From Desulfovibrio desulfuricans (lineage in GTDB: Bacteria > Desulfobacterota > Desulfovibrionia > Desulfovibrionales > Desulfovibrionaceae), in the NCBI RefSeq assembly GCF_024460775.1, contig NZ_JANFYZ010000013.1, positions 1 to 64,000 of the forward strand: 64,000 bases of DNA. The letters are read 5' to 3'. The translations under genes were made by a program, and so were the position numbers. This document shows positions 36,996 to 45,400 of this stretch, piece after piece (the stretch's first letter is position 1; every line of letters starts with the position of its first letter). The notes beneath the pieces were generated by a model. That model was given only the letters and a program-made list of their open reading frames with translations, searched no databases and had not been told where the DNA came from.

Positions 36996-37433
36996 TTATT
37001 TGAAACTCCAGGCAGGAGTCTGATTTTGCGGATCGGGCAGTGGGCGCTCGTAGCGCTCGCTCTGGCCCGCGCCCACGCCGTAGGCCCCGGGTCTGGGGCG
37101 TTTGGGAGCGGGTTTTTCTTCCGGCTGGCGGTCGTCAATGGTGTTGCCGTAAGCGTCCGTATACCCCATGCCGCCCTCTGCCGTGCGCCCTGCGTTCTTG
37201 CTGGGCAAGGATTCAATGCGCTTGGGTTCGCCCGGCGCATCCATGCCCGAATGGCGCGGGGTGTAGGCTGAGGCGGCCTGAGCTTCATCCGCCGCCAGCC
37301 AGCTCGGGCTACTGGGCAACAGGGAGGCCGCCGCCAAGAGGCCCAGCAATACAAGCCACATGGGCAGGGCCGTGAAGCGGCCTGCGCGCATGCGGGCATT
37401 GCTGCAATCTATGGGGCTCATGACGCTGGGCAT
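36996..37433 (-). CDS. Small membrane-anchored or exported hypothetical protein between pheS and pheT
   Basis: 145 aa. A single hydrophobic segment is at about residues 20-42 (FTALPMWLVLLGLLAAASLL), followed by AQA and a polar, Pro/Lys/Gly-rich remainder (GGMGYTDAYGNTIDD, PAPKRPRPGAYG). No known domain. The frame ends 30 nt before pheT and begins 6 nt after the pheS stop, so it is co-transcribed with the synthetase genes. Function unknown. Confidence 0.6.
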   Translation of the reverse strand: MPSVMSPIDCSNARMRAGRFTALPMWLVLLGLLAAASLLPSSPSWLAADEAQAASAYTPRHSGMDAPGEPKRIESLPSKNAGRTAEGGMGYTDAYGNTIDDRQPEEKPAPKRPRPGAYGVGAGQSERYERPLPDPQNQTPAWSFK

Positions 37434-37439
37434 AGTGTC

Positions 37440-38477
37440 CTACCGGGCAAACTGGCCAAGGAAGCGCACGTCGTTTTCAAAAAACATCCGCAGATCGCCG
37501 ATGCCGTACTTGAGCATGGTCACGCGTTCCACGCCCATGCCAAAGGCAAAGCCGCTGACGTCCGCAGGATAGCCCACGGCTTCAAACACGGCAGGATCGA
37601 CCATGCCGCAACCAAGAATTTCAACCCAGCCCGTGGTTTTGCACACGCGGCAGGGCGCATCGCCAATGTGGCCCTTGCCGCCGCACATGCAGCAGGAGAT
37701 GTCCACTTCTGCCGAAGGCTCGGTAAAGGGGAAGAAGCTGGGGCGGAAGCGAACCTGGGTTTCCGCGCCAAAGACAGCGCGCACAAAGGCTGTGAGCGTG
37801 CCGCGCAGATGGGCCATGCTGATGCCCTCGCCCACCATGAGACCTTCGATCTGATGGAACATGGGGGTGTGGGTGAGGTCGCTGTCGCGCCGGTACACCT
37901 TGCCGGGGGCAATGACGGCCAGAGGAGGCTTGCGCGCCAGCATGGTGCGGGCCTGCACGGGCGAGGTGTGCGTGCGCATGAGCACCTTTTCGGTGACATA
38001 CAGGGTATCCTGCATGTCGCGGGCGGGGTGTTCGGGCGGCATGTTCAGGGCTTCAAAATTGTAGTAGTCGATTTCCACTTCCGGGCCGGAAGCCACGTCA
38101 AAGCCCAAACCCTGAAAAATCTGGCAGATTTCTTCCGTCACCAGGGTAGTGGGATGCAGGCTGCCGCGCCAGGGCGCGCGACCGGGAACGGAAGGATCGA
38201 AACGGCGCAGGGCTTCGGCCTCGCGCCCGGCCTCAAGAGCGGCCTTGCGGGCTTCAAACAGGGCGTTGCAACGCTCTTTGACGCTGTTGGCGGTCTGGCC
38301 CACGGCGGGGCGCTCTGCAGGGGCCAGCGAGGGCAACTGGGCCATGATCTGGGCTATGCGGCCCTTGCGACCCAGAACATCCACGCGCAAAGCCTCAAGG
38401 GCATCCAACGAAGAAGCCTGGCCCAGACCTTTTTCAAGTTCGGGAACCAGGCTTTCCAGTGCAGAAATCAGATCCAT
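37440..38477 (-). CDS. pheS: Phenylalanine-tRNA ligase alpha subunit
   Basis: 345 aa. N-terminal coiled coil ([15 protein letters not shown]...[16 protein letters not shown]), then class II catalytic core. Motif 2 is in [18 protein letters not shown], with [17 protein letters not shown] and a motif 3 [23 protein letters not shown]...CRVCKTTGW segment forms the usual Zn-ribbon-like part. Charges tRNA-Phe together with PheT. Upstream spacer of 328 bp separates it from rplT. Confidence 0.97.
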   Translation of the reverse strand: MDLISALESLVPELEKGLGQASSLDALEALRVDVLGRKGRIAQIMAQLPSLAPAERPAVGQTANSVKERCNALFEARKAALEAGREAEALRRFDPSVPGRAPWRGSLHPTTLVTEEICQIFQGLGFDVASGPEVEIDYYNFEALNMPPEHPARDMQDTLYVTEKVLMRTHTSPVQARTMLARKPPLAVIAPGKVYRRDSDLTHTPMFHQIEGLMVGEGISMAHLRGTLTAFVRAVFGAETQVRFRPSFFPFTEPSAEVDISCCMCGGKGHIGDAPCRVCKTTGWVEILGCGMVDPAVFEAVGYPADVSGFAFGMGVERVTMLKYGIGDLRMFFENDVRFLGQFAR

Positions 38478-38805
38478 AGCGGATATCCCAATGCCGCGCG
38501 GCGCGGCTTTTTGTTAAGGGAGACGCAGAAAAACGGAAATGACGGCACCCGCTCGCGGCTTGACCTGACGGCCCTGCCCTGCGGAACATCCAGCCATTTC
38601 TGCGATCTACGCATCCTCACGGCATGAATTCGCCCTGCCCGCCGGGCAATCCCCGGCGATACAAAAAAATCAAGGCGCGGACGGCGCTTGTGCACCGCCC
38701 GCGCCTTATACCATGCAAGGCCCCGCTCCCGCAAGCCGCGCTGCGCTTTAAAAGCCGCAGGCGTCGCTGCCAGGAGGTCTCCCTCCGGCGCGGGGAGCAC
38801 CGCTC
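38478..38805. other. pheS leader region; possible Phe-rich leader peptide
   Basis: 328 bp without a supported gene between rplT and pheS. On the minus strand a short GTG-initiated frame running into the pheS start would encode [13 protein letters not shown], with three Phe in five residues. It is followed by a GC hairpin (GCCGCG / CGCGGC). This could be a translational attenuator for pheST, but there is no good U-tract and the reading is tentative. Confidence 0.25.
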
Positions 38806-39159
38806 TTAATTCAGAGCGGCCTTGGCCAGATCGACGATCTTGGCGAAGTCGTCCTTGTGATACACGGCAAGGTCAGCCAGAACCTTGCGGTTCAGTTCAA
38901 TGCCAGCCTGCTTGAGGCCGTGCATGAAGCGGCTGTAGGAAAGACCGCTCAGACGCGCGCCGGCGTTGATGCGGAGAATCCACAGAGTGCGGAAATCGCG
39001 TTTCCTCTGCTTGCGGCCCACATAGGAATACTGCATCGAGCGTTCCACAGCCTCGCGCGCAGTGCGGTACAGACGGCTGCGACCACCACGAAAACCCTTG
39101 GCTGCGGTCAAATATTTCTTATGACGACGATGACTTGCAAGACCTCTCTTCACACGCAT
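38806..39159 (-). CDS. rplT: 50S ribosomal protein L20
   Basis: 117 aa. Starts [38 protein letters not shown], the universal L20 N-terminus. Binds 23S rRNA early in 50S assembly and often represses its own operon. It is 365 nt away from rpmI rather than nearly adjacent as in most genomes. A 7-bp hairpin (38800-38819) encloses the stop codon. Confidence 0.98.
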   Translation of the reverse strand: MRVKRGLASHRRHKKYLTAAKGFRGGRSRLYRTAREAVERSMQYSYVGRKQRKRDFRTLWILRINAGARLSGLSYSRFMHGLKQAGIELNRKVLADLAVYHKDDFAKIVDLAKAALN

Positions 39160-39524
39160 ATGCGTTGCCTCCTTCTCCCAACTAGGCGGAGGAATGCCCG
39201 TTGGGGAGCGTAAAAAAACTTCATGCTCTCAAACGAGAGACGCGGATTGAACGTCAGTCGCGGCTCCGCATGCGCCGCCGATGCCGTAGCATCGCGCTGA
39301 ATTACATTTTCCCGTCAGAATCTGCCTTTTGCACTGCAGCTCACGCTGCAATTTGCGCATACTTTGCCTTGCCGATCATTCCTGTCATCTTCGACAGGCT
39401 GACACAGCAAATTCGTTCGTTGGCGCGGAAGCCAAGGGAAGCGCCGAGCGGAGCATAGTTAGTCCTATGTGACCGAGGCGCGCCCCGCAGGCTGACAAAG
39501 CCAACGGGCGAATGGGCAAGTCAG
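39160..39524. repeat. Structured non-coding insert between rpmI and rplT
   Basis: 365 bp with no supported gene, in a place where other bacteria have about 30 bp. Several small perfect hairpins are visible: GATGC-CGTA-GCATC (39280-39293), CCTGTC-ATCTTC-GACAGG (39381-39398) and CATAG-N6-CTATG near 39453. No transposase remnant is seen. It may be a dispersed Desulfovibrio repeat (MITE-like) or an RNA element between the two ribosomal genes. Confidence 0.45.
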
Positions 39525-39722
39525 CTATCCGTTGGGCAGCATCCGGCGCACAGCCTTCTCATTGGTCTGATCCACCAGGGTGGACTGACCCAGGCGCATT
39601 TTGCGGCTGGCGGCCTTCTTGGTCAGAATGTGGCGCAGGTTCTGGCGGCGACGCTTGAACTTGCCGCTGCCGGTCTGCGAAAAACGCTTGGCGGCGGAAC
39701 GCCGGGTTTTGATCTTGGGCAT
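39525..39722 (-). CDS. rpmI: 50S ribosomal protein L35
   Basis: 65 aa from ATG 39722, with AAGGAG upstream. MPKIKTRRSAAKRFSQTGSG and the basic RRRQNLRHILTKK run are diagnostic. Lies between infC (121 nt upstream) and rplT. Confidence 0.98.
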   Translation of the reverse strand: MPKIKTRRSAAKRFSQTGSGKFKRRRQNLRHILTKKAASRKMRLGQSTLVDQTNEKAVRRMLPNG

Positions 39723-39843
39723 GGCGTACTCCTTAAAAACGTATACACTCGGACGCCGTTTTACGGGCGCACCGAGGGAAGGGCATAATGCCCCAAAGCA
39801 CCGAACCACGCAAGGGGAAATTCACATCCCCCGCACAGACGGC

Positions 39844-40380
39844 CTACGACTGCTTTTTGGGCACCAGCATCATCTGCAAGGTGCGGCCTTCGGCGCGGGC
39901 TTCCTGATCCACCTTGGCGATATCGGCAAGGTCTTGCACAACCCGTTCAAGAATGGCCATGCCGCGATCTTTATGCACAATTTCGCGGCCCCTGAAAAAC
40001 ACCGTAATCTTACAGCGGTCACCCTCTTCAAGAAAACGGCGAATGTGGCGGACCTTGGTTTCGTAATCATGATCGTCGGTTTTGGGACGAACCTTGATTT
40101 CCTTAATCTGCACCACGGCCTGCCGCTTTTTGGCTTCCTGCTTCTTTTTCTGCTGTTCGTACTTGAACTTGCCGTAGTCCATTATGCGACAAACGGGCGG
40201 TTCAGAAGTGGAAGCCACTTCCACAAGATCCATGCCGGCTTCTTTGGCCCGGTCAATAGCATCGTTGCGTTGCAGAATTCCAAGCTGCTCGCCATCGGCG
40301 GCGATCACGCGCACTTCACGGGCGCGGATCATCTCGTTGCGACGCACGCCGTCCTGCGGCATGTCGCGACGGAATCTCAT
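39844..40380 (-). CDS. infC: Translation initiation factor IF-3
   Basis: 178 aa. IF3 N domain (VRVIAADGEQLGILQRNDAIDRAKEAGMDLVEVA) and C domain (KEIKVRPKTDDHDYETKVRH...VFFRGREIVHKDRG). It starts with a normal ATG rather than the rare AUU used in enterics. The ATG follows the thrS stop after one nucleotide (TAATATG), so translation is coupled to thrS. Confidence 0.98.
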   Translation of the reverse strand: MRFRRDMPQDGVRRNEMIRAREVRVIAADGEQLGILQRNDAIDRAKEAGMDLVEVASTSEPPVCRIMDYGKFKYEQQKKKQEAKKRQAVVQIKEIKVRPKTDDHDYETKVRHIRRFLEEGDRCKITVFFRGREIVHKDRGMAILERVVQDLADIAKVDQEARAEGRTLQMMLVPKKQS

Positions 40381-40381
40381 A

Positions 40382-42313
40382 TTAGGCGAAGCTATAGCGC
40401 ATCCCTCCTTGTTTGAAAGGCTCTTCGGCGTCCGTCCGGATCAGCGCGGCGATTTCCGCTACGGATTTGAGCCCCATATTGTCCCCATTGCGCAGGCGCA
40501 CATTGGCGCCGCCCGCCTGCACTTCTTTTTCCCCCACCACCAGAATATACGGAACCTTGGCCAGCTGCGCCTCGCGCACCTTGAAGCCCAGTTTCTCGTT
40601 ACGGGTATCGGCGGTGGCGCGAATGCCCATCGCCTTGAGTTCTTCGCACATCTTGAGGGTGGCTTCGTCGCCCGCTTCCGTCACGGTAAGCAGACGGGCC
40701 TGCTCGGGCGCAAGCCATGTGGGCAGCGCACCGGCAAAGTTCTCAACGAGAATGCCGATGAACCGCTCAAGCGACCCCATGATGGCCCGGTGCACCATGA
40801 CCGGGCGGTGCTTTTCGCCGTCCTGACCCACATAGGTGAGGTCAAAACGTTCCGGCAGGGTAAAATCAACCTGTATCGTTGAGCATTGCCATTCACGGCC
40901 AATGCAGTCAAGCAGTCGCACGTCAATTTTGGGGCCGTAAAACGCGCCGTCTCCCTCATTGATCTCGTAGGGCAGTCCGGCCTTTTCCACAGCCCTGGTG
41001 AGCGCGTTGGTGGCAAGCTCCCACGCTTCGTCCGTGCCGATGCTGCTCTCGGGCCGGGTGGAAACGGCAACCTTGTACTGGAAGCCGAAGAGATTCATGA
41101 GGTCGCGGATAAGATGGATGACCTCAAGAATTTCACCCTCAAGCTGCTCGGGCGCGCACAGAATATGCGCATCGTCCTGCGTGAACTGGCGCACGCGCAA
41201 CAGCCCGTGCAGCACGCCGCTCTTTTCGTGGCGGTGCACCACGCCCAGTTCAAAATAACGCTGGGGCAGATCGCGATAGCTGTGCAGCTCGTTGCCATAA
41301 ATGAGCATATGCGAGATGCAGTTCATGGGCTTGACGCCGTAGGTGTCTTCCTCGATCTGCGTAAAATACATATTTTCGCGGTAGTGGTCGTAGTGGCCGG
41401 ATTTCTGCCACGTTTCCACGCGCAGCAACTGCGGCCCCTGCACGATTTCGTATCCGCGCTTGAGATGCTCGCGCCGCCAGAAGTCTTCAAGAATGGTACG
41501 CACCATCATTCCTCTGGGCAACCAGAAGACCATGCCGGGAGCCACATCTTCCTTGAAGGTAAAGAGGCTCAACTCGCGGCCAAGCTTGCGGTGGTCGCGG
41601 CGCTTGGCTTCTTCAAGCTGCTTCAGGTAGGCGTCCAGAGCCTTCTGGTCGGCAAAGGCCGTGCCGTAAATGCGCGAAAGCATACGGTTTTTTTCATCAC
41701 CGCGCCAATAGGCTCCGGCCACGCTCATGAGCTTTGCCGCCTTGGCAAAACCCGTGTGCGGCACGTGGGGGCCACGGCACAGATCCGTAAAATCACCGCA
41801 GGTATAGAGCGACACCGTGTCGGCATCAATGCTCTCAATCAGCTCAACCTTGTAGACTTCGCCCATATTGCGGAACACTTCAACAGCTTCCGCCTTGGGC
41901 AGCACCTTGCAGGTGAAAGGCTCGCGCGCATCGGCAATACGCTGCATTTCCGCTTCGATAGCGGGAAAATCTTCACTGGAGAAGGGCTTTTCCACGTCAA
42001 AGTCGTAGTAAAAACCAGTGTCGATGGAAGGGCCAATAGTGACCTTGGCAGTGGGGAAGAGACGCTTGACCGCCGCCGCCATGACGTGGGCGGTAGAATG
42101 GCGGATCATCTGCAGCCCCTCGGGCGAGTCGGCGTACACGGGCGCAAGCTCGGCGCAGCCGGCAGGCAGGGGTGCGGAAAGATCCAGCAGAGCGCCGTTA
42201 TCGGCGCGCGCGGCCACAGCCGCCTTGAACTTTTTGCCGCTCAAGGCTTTTTGCAGGACAGAAGCAACGGAGTCACCGGCTTCCACCATCTGCCCTTCCA
42301 CACGGACTTCCAT
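40382..42313 (-). CDS. thrS: Threonine-tRNA ligase
   Basis: 643 aa. N-terminal TGS domain (residues 1-60), HxxxH-containing editing domain ([17 protein letters not shown]), class II core ([51 protein letters not shown]) and C-terminal anticodon-binding domain ([15 protein letters not shown]). AAGGAG site upstream. First protein gene of the thrS-infC-rpmI-rplT-pheST block. An intrinsic terminator lies about 45 nt upstream, downstream of tRNA-Val. Confidence 0.98.
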   Translation of the reverse strand: MEVRVEGQMVEAGDSVASVLQKALSGKKFKAAVAARADNGALLDLSAPLPAGCAELAPVYADSPEGLQMIRHSTAHVMAAAVKRLFPTAKVTIGPSIDTGFYYDFDVEKPFSSEDFPAIEAEMQRIADAREPFTCKVLPKAEAVEVFRNMGEVYKVELIESIDADTVSLYTCGDFTDLCRGPHVPHTGFAKAAKLMSVAGAYWRGDEKNRMLSRIYGTAFADQKALDAYLKQLEEAKRRDHRKLGRELSLFTFKEDVAPGMVFWLPRGMMVRTILEDFWRREHLKRGYEIVQGPQLLRVETWQKSGHYDHYRENMYFTQIEEDTYGVKPMNCISHMLIYGNELHSYRDLPQRYFELGVVHRHEKSGVLHGLLRVRQFTQDDAHILCAPEQLEGEILEVIHLIRDLMNLFGFQYKVAVSTRPESSIGTDEAWELATNALTRAVEKAGLPYEINEGDGAFYGPKIDVRLLDCIGREWQCSTIQVDFTLPERFDLTYVGQDGEKHRPVMVHRAIMGSLERFIGILVENFAGALPTWLAPEQARLLTVTEAGDEATLKMCEELKAMGIRATADTRNEKLGFKVREAQLAKVPYILVVGEKEVQAGGANVRLRNGDNMGLKSVAEIAALIRTDAEEPFKQGGMRYSFA

Positions 42314-42344
42314 GAAAAGCTCCTTACAAAAATACCCGGAGGCA

Positions 42345-42377
42345 CATAAAACAAAGTGGGGAGGTAAACCTCCCCAC
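42345..42377 (-). terminator. Intrinsic terminator between tRNA-Val and thrS
   Basis: GTGGGGAGG and CCTCCCCAC form a 9-bp stem with a 4-nt loop, followed on the minus strand by a T-rich run (TTTGTTTT). It ends the tRNA-Val transcript or acts as an attenuator in the thrS leader. Confidence 0.75.
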
Positions 42378-42475
42378 TGCGCCGAATCCGGTCTTCGGGT
42401 CGCATCAAGCGACCTGTGCTATGGGCGGGGCCAAGGCCTTCCGCCGTTTAGGGGAACTATCCCCGAAGAGTCATT

Positions 42476-42552
42476 TGGTAGGAACGAACAGACTTGAACT
42501 GTTGACCCCTTCCGTGTCAAGGAAGTGCTCTAGCCACCTGAGCTACGCTCCT
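42476..42552 (-). tRNA. tRNA-Val (anticodon GAC)
   Basis: The acceptor stem AGGAGCG pairs with CGTTCCT. The D-arm has GCTC/GAGC, the anticodon stem CTTCC/GGAAG encloses TTGACAC, and the T-arm has GTTCAAGTC. The discriminator is A and the CCA end is encoded. It lies 162 nt upstream of thrS on the same strand. Confidence 0.95.
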
Positions 42553-42736
42553 ACATGAGGCAAGCGGTTATATAGCTACTCCCCATGCCGCCGTCAACAC
42601 TTTTTTGACACATTGCCGCAATTTATCTCTGAAACCCTGATAGATGCGCCATGTACCTGCGTGTGTGAGCCGGAAAAACCATTACAACCACGTGTGCCAA
42701 ATATCATTACAAAAAACGCAGGACGCTGCAAGCATC

Positions 42737-44104
42737 TTAAATAGCGCCTGCCTCGCGCTGCGCCGCAAGCCATTCGCCGAATGTTTCCTGCGCGCGGGCG
42801 GAATACAGGGCTTTGCGGTCTTTTTTACGCGCCCTTTCGCCCAGTTCCGGCACAAGGCCGAAGTGCGCGTTGGAGGGCTGAAAATGCTTTACCGGCGTGC
42901 GCAGATGGTTGAGCAGCCCGCCCAGGGCGCTTTCCACCGGCGGATGCGGCAGTTCAAGGCCACGTGCGCGGGCATTGAGCAGCAGGGCCAGCCACAGGCC
43001 GCTGGCGGCCGATTCCACATATCCCTCCACCCCTGTGATCTGCCCCGCCAGATACACGCCGGGCCGCGCCCGCAACGACAAATCCGGGGCCAGCACGTCT
43101 GGCGCGTTCACATAGGTATTGCGGTGCATGCTGCCAAAACGCGCAAACTCCGCATTTTCCATGCCCGGCACCAGCCGGAACACGCGCGCCTGCTCGCCCT
43201 GGGTCAGCTTGGTCTGGCAGCCCACAAGGTTGCAGGTTTCACTGTTGGCCTTTTCTGCCCGCAGTTGCAGAATGGCCCAAGGCCTGCGCCCTGTGCGCGG
43301 GTCCACAAACCCAACGGGTTTGAGGGGGCCAAAGGTCAGTGTGCGGGGGCCGCGCTCGGCAAGGGCCTCCACGGGCATGCAGCCTTCAAAATGCTTTTCC
43401 TGCTCAAACTCGTGGGCAGAGACCTTTTGCGCTTCCAGCAGGGCCGCATAAAAAACATCGTATTCGTCGCGGCTCATGGGGCAGTTGAGATAGTCCCCCT
43501 CGCCGTCGGCCTCGCCGTTTTCCTGCCCATAGCGGGAGGCGCGGAACACCACGTCCATATTAAGGGAGTGCGTCCATACAATGGGCGCGATGGCGTCATA
43601 AAAATAGCAGTGCTTTGCACCCACGGCTTCTGCCAGCGAGGCGGAAAGCCCCTCGGAGGCCATGGGCCCGGCAGCCAGCACCACAGCCCCGCCCTCGCCC
43701 GTAAAGGGCGCGAGCACCGGGTCGTCCAACGATGCCACCTGGTGTTCCACAAGCGTGATATTGGCCTGCGCCGCCACGCGTTCGGTCATGGCACGGGCAA
43801 AAGCTTCGCGGTCAACGGCCAGAGCCTTGCCAGCGGGCACGCGGTGGGCATCGGCCAGTTCCATAAAATCACTGCCAAGGGCGCGCATTTCAGCCTTGAG
43901 CAGGCCCACGCCGGATGTGAGTTCATCTGACCGCAGGGAGTTGGAGCATACAAGCTCGGCCAGATGTTCGCTGATATGGGCAGCCGACCTGTGGCCGGGC
44001 TTTTGTTCAAACAGGGTTACGGAGTGACCGGCGCGGGCCAGATGCAGGGCGCATTCGCACCCGGCAAGGCCGCCGCCCACCACGGCTATGGACATAGTCT
44101 GCAT
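42737..44104 (-). CDS. trmFO: Methylenetetrahydrofolate-tRNA-(uracil-5-)-methyltransferase
   Basis: 455 aa flavoprotein that makes m5U54 in tRNA with methylene-THF. FAD-binding GGGLAGCECAL is at residues 10-20. LVCSNSLRSDELTSGVGLLK and PAGKALAVDREAFAR are family signatures, and a conserved Cys-containing segment (SETCNLVGCQTKLTQGEQ) lies in the second half. ATG 44104 has AGGAG upstream. No nearby partner. Confidence 0.96.
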   Translation of the reverse strand: MQTMSIAVVGGGLAGCECALHLARAGHSVTLFEQKPGHRSAAHISEHLAELVCSNSLRSDELTSGVGLLKAEMRALGSDFMELADAHRVPAGKALAVDREAFARAMTERVAAQANITLVEHQVASLDDPVLAPFTGEGGAVVLAAGPMASEGLSASLAEAVGAKHCYFYDAIAPIVWTHSLNMDVVFRASRYGQENGEADGEGDYLNCPMSRDEYDVFYAALLEAQKVSAHEFEQEKHFEGCMPVEALAERGPRTLTFGPLKPVGFVDPRTGRRPWAILQLRAEKANSETCNLVGCQTKLTQGEQARVFRLVPGMENAEFARFGSMHRNTYVNAPDVLAPDLSLRARPGVYLAGQITGVEGYVESAASGLWLALLLNARARGLELPHPPVESALGGLLNHLRTPVKHFQPSNAHFGLVPELGERARKKDRKALYSARAQETFGEWLAAQREAGAI

Positions 44105-44173
44105 ATAGTCTCCTTGCCGCGCAGCTTGAAAGAAATCCCGCCTGATGGCAAGCCCGCCCGCTTCTTGCTCAAC

Positions 44174-44203
44174 AAAAAGCGCCCCGACACGTCAGGGCGC
44201 TGA
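44174..44203 (-). terminator. Intrinsic terminator of the CD3324-type gene
   Basis: On the minus strand AGCGCCC and GGGCGCT pair around an 8-9-nt loop, followed by TTTTTG. It is placed correctly for the gene ending at 44293. Confidence 0.8.
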
Positions 44204-44292
44204 AGGCAAACAAATGCATTCCTGCGAGCATAGCCGCAACAGCCGGAATAATCCGGCCAGCCGCCGCCAGATTCAGTGGGGCTCAGTCAGCC

Positions 44293-44559
44293 TCAGTTCA
44301 AGGCCGCAAGAATTTTGTAAACCGCTTTTTCGGAAAGAAAATACCGTTCCGCCAGTTGCGCAACAGACCAGCCCGCCTTGCGCCGCGCAACTATCTCGCT
44401 GTTTCTGGCAACACGGAACGCACGGTTGGGGGCAGCTTCTCCCCAGTGTTTTCTGTTTTCTTCCTTGCGGGGAATGTACAGGTATTCCCCGTCAACATAT
44501 TCCTGTATGGCCCGCAACAAATGTTGCGGCAGAACTTTAGTCGCTTTTTTATAGCCCAT
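44293..44559 (-). CDS. CD3324-type small HTH protein
   Basis: 88 aa from ATG 44559, preceded by GGGAGGAAG. The N-terminal half (YKKATKVLPQHLLRAIQEYV, GEYLYIPRKEENRKHWGE) matches a small protein family common in Firmicutes as I recall it. The C-terminal half (AGWSVAQLAERYFLSEKAVYKIL) is a helix-turn-helix. A DNA-binding regulator is likely. It is monocistronic with its own terminator. Its leader contains two mutually exclusive inverted repeats (44596-44649). Confidence 0.8.
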   Translation of the reverse strand: MGYKKATKVLPQHLLRAIQEYVDGEYLYIPRKEENRKHWGEAAPNRAFRVARNSEIVARRKAGWSVAQLAERYFLSEKAVYKILAALN

Positions 44560-44595
44560 AATGCTTCCTCCCGATGAGATGTCAGGACGGAGCAA

Positions 44596-44649
44596 GGGCT
44601 ATTGCCTAAACAATCAAGCTGTTATGCAATAGCCCCTGCTATGCATAAC
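44596..44649 (-). promoter_or_regulatory. Two overlapping, mutually exclusive inverted repeats in the CD3324-type leader
   Basis: GGGCTATTGC (44596-44605) is the perfect complement of GCAATAGCCC (44626-44635). The segment 44621-44632 can instead pair with 44639-44649 (GTTATGC and GCATAAC cores plus ATAG/CTAT, one bulged base). The shared segment allows only one structure at a time. It lies 36-90 nt upstream of the ATG, so it could be an RNA switch, an attenuator or paired operator half-sites. Confidence 0.5.
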
Positions 44650-44795
44650 GGGCAGAATCCTGGTAAGTGTACATCCAATAATCCTGTTGAGTGTTAATAA
44701 TAGAATTTCTGTATACACAGCAAAATGCCAAGTCAACAGGGTTGCGCCCCAATCCGGCTCTTGCCCCCAACGAAAAGCTGCGCTAGTAACAACCG

Positions 44796-45326
44796 ATGCA
44801 CGACGACCACGCACAGCAGCACGCCGCCGAAAAGGCAAACGACCTCCACGAGGGCATGGCCCCCGTGGACATTGCGTTTGTGCGCCCCGGCGCGCGTGAA
44901 CTCTATGCCCAGGGGCAGGACGATTTTCTTGCTCCCGCCACCAGCCAGTCGGCAGGCATGGATCTGCGGGCCTGCCTTGATACGCCCGAAGCGGTTATTC
45001 CCGCCGGGGGCAGGCTCAAGGTAAGCACGGGCATCAGTGTGCAGCCCCGCGCGGCTGGCATTGCCGGTTTTGTTTACTCGCGCAGCGGCCTTGGCGCGCG
45101 CGACGGCATCACCGTCGCCCAGGGCGTCGGCATCATCGACCCGGACTATACCGGGGAAATTCTGGTGTTCCTTCTGAACACCTCCGGCCAGGAGCGCCGC
45201 ATCCAGAACGGCGAGCGCGTGGCCCAGCTCATCTTTCAGCCCTTTGTGCGACCGCGATGGCGTGAAGTAACGGAACTGTCTGCCACAGAGCGCGGTTCCG
45301 GCGGTTTCGGTCACACCGGGCGCTGA
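44796..45326 (+). CDS. dut: dUTP diphosphatase
   Basis: 176 aa. Hydrolyses dUTP to dUMP, keeping uracil out of DNA and supplying thymidylate synthesis. All five trimeric-dUTPase motifs are present: SAGMDLRA, YSRSGLGARDGI, GVGIIDPDYTGEI, NGERVAQLIF and RGSGGFGHTG. The core begins near residue 25; the first 20 residues are polar and the start codon is uncertain because no clear ribosome site precedes ATG 44796. Followed by an aminotransferase gene after 74 nt. Confidence 0.95.
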   Translation: MHDDHAQQHAAEKANDLHEGMAPVDIAFVRPGARELYAQGQDDFLAPATSQSAGMDLRACLDTPEAVIPAGGRLKVSTGISVQPRAAGIAGFVYSRSGLGARDGITVAQGVGIIDPDYTGEILVFLLNTSGQERRIQNGERVAQLIFQPFVRPRWREVTELSATERGSGGFGHTGR

Positions 45327-45400
45327 TACTCTGCGCTGGCAACCGCCAGCGACTTTCATCCATTCCACCATTCATACGTTCACCGAGAAGGAGTTTGTCC

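Noticed and set aside
38468..38800. 110-codon frame upstream of pheS
   Set aside because: Composition and lack of ribosome site argue against a gene; only the last, Phe-rich part is noted as a possible leader.
40886..42349. 487-codon plus-strand frame over thrS
   Set aside because: thrS fully explains the region; the frame has no ribosome site or domain.
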